Assembly (NCBI GenBank): GCA_038244055.1
Contig: JBBRTW010000092.1
Span: forward strand, 1-18,706
DNA from: DASPKW01 sp038244055
GTDB lineage: Bacteria > Planctomycetota > Phycisphaerae > Tepidisphaerales > Tepidisphaeraceae
Reading direction: 5' to 3'
Length of the DNA stretch: 18,706 nucleotides
Both the position numbers and the translations under genes were made by a program. The notes below the pieces were generated by a model that worked only from the letters and a program-made list of their open reading frames with translations, searched no databases and was not told where the DNA came from. Shown here one piece after another: positions 16,000 through 18,706 of this stretch. Within the stretch, counting starts at the first letter, position 1, and every line of letters starts with the position of its first letter.

Positions 16000-17631
16000 A
16001 TGTTGATCTTCAAAACCCGGATCGTCGCGTCGTTGCTGGTGGCCGCTGTCTTTACGGGCACAGGTGTCGCCTTGATTCCCCAGATCGCGCTGGCCGATAA
16101 GGGGGACAAGGTCGCCAAGCCCGACCCGGCGGACAACCCCGGAGGCAAGGAGGGTGGGAAGTTCGCCAAGCCGGATCAGCCGGCCGGCAATCCCGGGGGC
16201 AAGGAGAAGGGCGGGAAAGCAGCCAAGGCGGATCAACCGGCCGACAACGGCGGCGGCAAAGGGGGCAAGGGCGACAAATCGGACTACGTCCAGCCTGACC
16301 TGTCGGGCACGATTACCGAGGTCTCGCCGGATGGAAAGCAGATCACGCTCCAACTCGCCAAGTCGGGCAAAGGGGAGAAGGGTGACAAAGCGGACAAGGG
16401 CGATAAAGCGGCCGAGCCGCCCGCCACGTTCCAGGTGACCGGCACGACGGAGGTCACTTTCTTCGCCATCGGGCCGATGTGCGATAACGCGGCCGTGGGC
16501 TACAGCGCCCAGGTTTGGCTCGAACCCAACTCCAGGGACCGCGCCGCCCGCGTGTCATTCTCAGGCCAGCAAAGTCTCAAGGATAACCGCCCCGTCACCG
16601 TGAGCGGCAAGATCACGGCCATCAGCCCCGATGGCAAGCGCCTGACGATTGAAGGGCGTCCGCAGGCCGGCAAAGGTGAGAAGGGTGCAAAGGGCGATAA
16701 GGGCGATAAGGGGGCGAAGGACGAGAAGGCCGAGAGGGCCGTCAAAGGCGAGAAGGGCGGCGAGACACAGACCACAGAGGTGACGATGACGCCGGCGACG
16801 CAGATTACCTTTTCCGGCGTGACCACCGGCGGCGCATCGATGGAGATTGGCTACGAGGTTCAGGTCATCCTCGACCCCAATGCCGCGGGCAGCGCCGCCG
16901 CGATCCGCATCACCGGGCCCGAGGCCGGCGCGATGAAGGGCGCGGGGCTGGGCGATATCGATCTGACCGGCAAGGTGGTGGCCGTCGCCAACGACGGCAA
17001 ATCCATCACGCTCGAAGGCCGGGCCGAACCGAAGAATCTCGACAAGGGCGCCGCCAAGGAAAAACCGGCCAAGGGCGATGCGGCTCCGGACGCCAAGCCC
17101 GCCAAGGGCGATGCCGCGCCCGAGGGCAAACCCGCCAAGGCCGAGCCGCAGCGCTTCGAGGTGTCCATTGTCCCGGCTACCAAGATGATCTACAGCGGCG
17201 TCGCGGCGGGCGGGGCAACTCCCACCGAAGGCTACCGCGCCAGCGTGTGGCTCGATGGCGCGGCCGCCAAGACGATCCACTTCGACGCGAGTGGGAAGGA
17301 CAAGAAAGGCGCTGACTATTCCAGCCAGGTCATCGCGATTTCCGCGGATGGCAAGCGCATCACCGTCACCGCCCCGCCCAAGGGCAAGAGCGACAACATC
17401 CCCAAGGGCGAGAAGGTCAAGGAGGATTTCAAGCCCGAAGAGCGCGAGATCGATATCGCCGGGGCCAAGATCATCTTCAATAATGTTCACCCCGGCCAGG
17501 CCACGGCGGCCGTGGGCTATCAAGCCCAGGTCTGGGTCGATCCGCAAGCGCCGGGCACGGCGACGGTGGTAGTGTTCAGCCCGGGGAAGATGGGCGCGGA
17601 GAAGGCGGGCCCGGGGAAGGGCAAGAACTGA
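16000..17631 (+). CDS. Exported four-domain repeat protein with Lys-rich linkers
   Basis: A 543-residue protein I do not recognise as a named family; the domains loosely recall DUF5666-like beta-barrels. Residues 1-32 are a signal peptide. Residues 33-95 hold about three degenerate copies of a Lys/Pro/Gly unit (AKPDQPA, NPGGKE). Four homologous domains follow, about 101-189, 200-306, 322-431 and 440-528. Each begins G-x-[IV]-x-x-[IV]-[SA]-x-DGK-x-[IL]-T and ends [GA]-x-x-VGY or EGY, then a strand such as AQVWLDP. In each domain a Lys-rich, flexible segment interrupts the same place, after the DGK hairpin. In domain 2 it is Gly-x-Lys triplets (KGEKGAKGDKGDKGAK), collagen-like. ATG 16000 is chosen because AAGGAG lies 11 bases upstream; an in-frame TTG at 15991 is too close to it. 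Function is unknown; metal, polyanion or surface binding are only guesses. Confidence 0.85.
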   Translation: MLIFKTRIVASLLVAAVFTGTGVALIPQIALADKGDKVAKPDPADNPGGKEGGKFAKPDQPAGNPGGKEKGGKAAKADQPADNGGGKGGKGDKSDYVQPDLSGTITEVSPDGKQITLQLAKSGKGEKGDKADKGDKAAEPPATFQVTGTTEVTFFAIGPMCDNAAVGYSAQVWLEPNSRDRAARVSFSGQQSLKDNRPVTVSGKITAISPDGKRLTIEGRPQAGKGEKGAKGDKGDKGAKDEKAERAVKGEKGGETQTTEVTMTPATQITFSGVTTGGASMEIGYEVQVILDPNAAGSAAAIRITGPEAGAMKGAGLGDIDLTGKVVAVANDGKSITLEGRAEPKNLDKGAAKEKPAKGDAAPDAKPAKGDAAPEGKPAKAEPQRFEVSIVPATKMIYSGVAAGGATPTEGYRASVWLDGAAAKTIHFDASGKDKKGADYSSQVIAISADGKRITVTAPPKGKSDNIPKGEKVKEDFKPEEREIDIAGAKIIFNNVHPGQATAAVGYQAQVWVDPQAPGTATVVVFSPGKMGAEKAGPGKGKN

Positions 17632-17658
17632 TCCGAGGTGGGAGTTAAGAGGTGCCAA

Positions 17659-17732
17659 TCGGAGTGGCCGGATTCGAACCGGCGACTTCCTGCTCCCGAA
17701 GCAGGCGCGCTGCCAAGCTACGCTACACTCCG
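17659..17732 (-). tRNA. tRNA-Pro (anticodon CGG)
   Basis: Read on the minus strand, a full cloverleaf is present. The acceptor stem is CGGAGTG/CACTCCG, and there is a D arm. The anticodon stem CCTGC/GCAGG has loop TTCGGGA, giving anticodon CGG with G37. The T arm is GCCGG-TTCGAAT-CCGGC. The C1-G72 pair and discriminator A73 are proline identity features. The CCA end is not encoded. The 3' end lies 27 bp from the stop codon of the convergent upstream gene. Confidence 0.96.
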
Positions 17733-17873
17733 TCGAAAATAGGGCTTAGGGTACCGGGTGCAGGGTACGGTACGTCGATCCCTATACGCCACACTCGATA
17801 CCCATACCGAGTCAAAAACACACACGGCGGCGACAAGGTTTTGGCGAGAGCCCCGGCCCGTTCATCGAATGGA

Positions 17874-17898
17874 TGGACCGGTTTGGAGTCGAACCAAA
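17874..17898 (-). pseudogene. 3' fragment of a tRNA (T arm plus acceptor 3' strand)
   Basis: On the minus strand this reads TTTGG-TTCGACT-CCAAA (a perfect 5-bp T stem with a canonical T loop), then CCGGTCC and discriminator A. No matching GGACCGG 5' acceptor strand, D arm or anticodon arm is found within 100 bp upstream of it on that strand. It looks like a tRNA 3' end left by integration or deletion. The parent tRNA cannot be identified, and it differs from the intact tRNA-Pro next to it. Confidence 0.55.
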
Positions 17899-17952
17899 TT
17901 TAGCCATGTACTCCCGGCCGGCATTCGCGCGCCGTTGTTTTGTTTTGCCTCG

Positions 17953-18017
17953 AGGGTCAGGAGCCGGGATGCACGTCTTCGCCAGGTTGATTTCTCTGGT
18001 GGCCGGCTCCTGACCTT
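17953..18017. repeat. Dispersed inverted-repeat element, copy 2
   Basis: The left arm AGGGTCAGGAGCCGG and right arm CCGGCTCCTGACCTT pair at 14 of 15 positions around a 35-bp interior. It has the same orientation and right-hand sequence as the copy at 15641-15704. Confidence 0.9.
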
Positions 18018-18027
18018 GGAATCTCTT

Positions 18028-18051
18028 CACGGGCAAGATGCCCGTGCTACG
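18028..18051. repeat. GGGCAAGATGCCC hairpin element, single copy
   Basis: CACGGGCA and TGCCCGTG form an 8-bp stem around AGA, followed by CTACG. It matches the elements at 10105-10186, with compensating changes (CATGGG...CCCATG versus CACGGG...CCCGTG) that keep the stem paired. Confidence 0.85.
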
Positions 18052-18057
18052 GGAAGA

Positions 18058-18140
18058 AACAGCCGCGCCGACAAAAGGGGGTTGAAGAGATGGTCACATG
18101 GAAAATGTAATCCCTTCGGGCATTCGGCGCGGCTGTTTTT
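18058..18140 (+). terminator. 14-bp GC-rich stem, 52-nt loop, T run
   Basis: AACAGCCGCGCCGA (18058-18071) is perfectly complementary to 18124-18137, which continues into TTTTTCT. On the plus strand this has the layout of an intrinsic terminator or the closing stem of a small structured RNA; the 52-nt loop is too long for an ordinary terminator. No plus-strand gene ends just upstream, so what it would terminate is unclear. Confidence 0.4.
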
Positions 18141-18248
18141 CTCCGTCACCAACCAAACGCCACGTTCCCAGGCGATCTGACGAAAAATCTTCGGCAATTA
18201 CTTTGTGGGCTGTGAGTTCTCGGTACTCTGTGGCGTATGCGACGCCGC

Positions 18249-18277
18249 TGGACGCGCTTCGCAAGCGAAGCGGCTAA
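18249..18277. repeat. Dispersed hairpin element, copy 2 (perfect CGCTTCGC-AA-GCGAAGCG)
   Basis: A perfect 8-bp stem with an AA centre inside a 29-bp unit shared with 15857-15885. It lies 45 bp beyond the stop codon of the partial minus-strand gene and could act as its 3'-end hairpin. Confidence 0.82.
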
Positions 18278-18322
18278 CGGAGCCGGTTTGGTTGGTGGCG
18301 CGGCTTTGGGCTTTGGGCCCGG

Positions 18323-18706
18323 CTACTTGATGGTGATGGGAAAGGCTTCGCTGTAGACGATATATTTGGCCTGGCCGACGGTGGTTTCGGCGCGGAGGAT
18401 GGCGTTTCTCGTGCCTTTTTCGGCCGTCGATTTGGATTTGAAACTGAGGGTGGTCGCGGATTGGCCTGCTTTGAGGATGACGGGGGTGAAGTCGAAGTTT
18501 TTGGCGAAGGTGGCGGGTTCCCTGGTTTTGTCGTCGATGCCGGTGGAGTAGCCTTCGAGTGTGAGTGTGATCTCGCCGTCGAACTTGGGGGCGCGGAGGA
18601 GGGAGACTTCGAGCTTGGCGGATTGGCCGGCGGTGATCACTGGCGGGAAGGAGGCGGGTTTGGGCGCGGCGGCGGGGGGTGCCGGGGCGGCAACGGGCGC
18701 GGGGAC
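18323..18706 (-). CDS. C-terminal part of a secreted protein (partial, runs off the window)
   Basis: The last 127 codons of a larger gene whose start lies beyond base 18706. The visible part opens with a Pro/Ala-rich linker of about 20 residues, then one beta-sandwich of about 100 residues (KLEVSLLRAPKFDGEITLTLEG, then ILKAGQSATTLSFKSKS, ending EAFPITIK). This alternation resembles the Ig-like or pre-peptidase-type C-terminal domains common on exported planctomycete proteins. A GTG codon at 18640 is not a convincing start, since the frame and the linker continue past it without interruption. The catalytic or main domain is not visible, so no function is given. Confidence 0.75.
   Translation of the reverse strand, partial: VPAPVAAPAPPAAAPKPASFPPVITAGQSAKLEVSLLRAPKFDGEITLTLEGYSTGIDDKTREPATFAKNFDFTPVILKAGQSATTLSFKSKSTAEKGTRNAILRAETTVGQAKYIVYSEAFPITIK

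Larger units (their letters stand above)
17733..18322. other. Gene-free gap with tRNA fragment, repeats and a strong hairpin
   Basis: I see no protein gene in these 590 bp. They hold a tRNA 3'-end fragment (17874-17898), an inverted-repeat element (17953-18017), a GGGCAAGATGCCC hairpin (18028-18051), a 14-bp stem with a T run (18058-18140) and a second hairpin element (18249-18277). Such stacking of elements suggests a tolerant insertion site next to the tRNA gene. Confidence 0.75.

Noticed and set aside
17652..17903. Small plus-strand open frame over the tRNA gene (peptide starting MPIGVAGFEPATSCSRSRR)
   Set aside because: It is the familiar spurious translation of the strand opposite a tRNA gene; its second half covers the tRNA fragment.
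17758..18180. 140-codon plus-strand open frame
   Set aside because: It reads through two repeat elements and the tRNA fragment; no protein-like conservation is expected.

Overview
The window is GC-rich bacterial chromosome. It carries large secreted proteins, sparse operon structure, and gaps between genes filled with dispersed hairpins and short tandem repeats. This mix (giant TPR/alpha-2-macroglobulin protein, GH16 enzyme with extra beta-sandwiches, secreted alpha/beta hydrolase, abundant REP-like elements) best fits Planctomycetota, possibly a Phycisphaerae-like lineage. That assignment is inferred from gene content, because no rRNA or other phylogenetic marker is present.

Layout, left to right. 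(1) 1-210: two unrelated 7-bp tandem arrays in front of a YbbR/CdaR-like membrane protein gene (224-1363, +). (2) 1540-9981 (-): a 2813-residue exported TPR/alpha-2-macroglobulin protein. It has no thioester cysteine, has an Asn/Gly-rich insert where the bait region should be, and has a second TPR/MG-like module at its C terminus. (3) 9982-10318: repeat-filled gap. (4) 10319-11440 (-): secreted PF00756-type esterase. (5) 11649-12476 (+): a 275-residue protein joining an AT-hook and a ribbon-helix-helix-like domain to an RNA ligase of the RLIG1/C12orf29 (DUF5565) type. I consider this the most unusual gene here. (6) 12665-13312 (-): exported methionine sulfoxide reductase B with a Tat-like signal. 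(7) 13432-13604: a 40-bp-arm inverted repeat and an 18-bp tandem array. (8) 13610-15532 (-): secreted GH16 glycoside hydrolase with two related beta-sandwich domains. (9) 15533-15999: gap with a decayed alpha/beta-hydrolase C terminus and two repeat elements. (10) 16000-17631 (+): exported protein of four homologous domains split by Lys-rich low-complexity segments. (11) 17659-17732 (-): tRNA-Pro(CGG). (12) 17733-18322: a tRNA 3'-end fragment, repeats and a strong hairpin followed by a T run. (13) 18323-18706 (-): the C-terminal part of a secreted protein running off the window.

Apart from the YbbR-like protein, the tRNA and the RNA ligase, the gene products are predicted to act outside the cytoplasm: protease trapping or envelope defence, protein oxidation repair, polysaccharide and ester hydrolysis. 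Adjacent genes are separated by roughly 170 to 300 bp or more with repeats between them, so most look independently transcribed. The RNA ligase gene stands apart: it is cytoplasmic, about 57% GC by hand count over 11701-12360 (lower than its neighbours appear), and lies behind an AT-rich promoter-like stretch.
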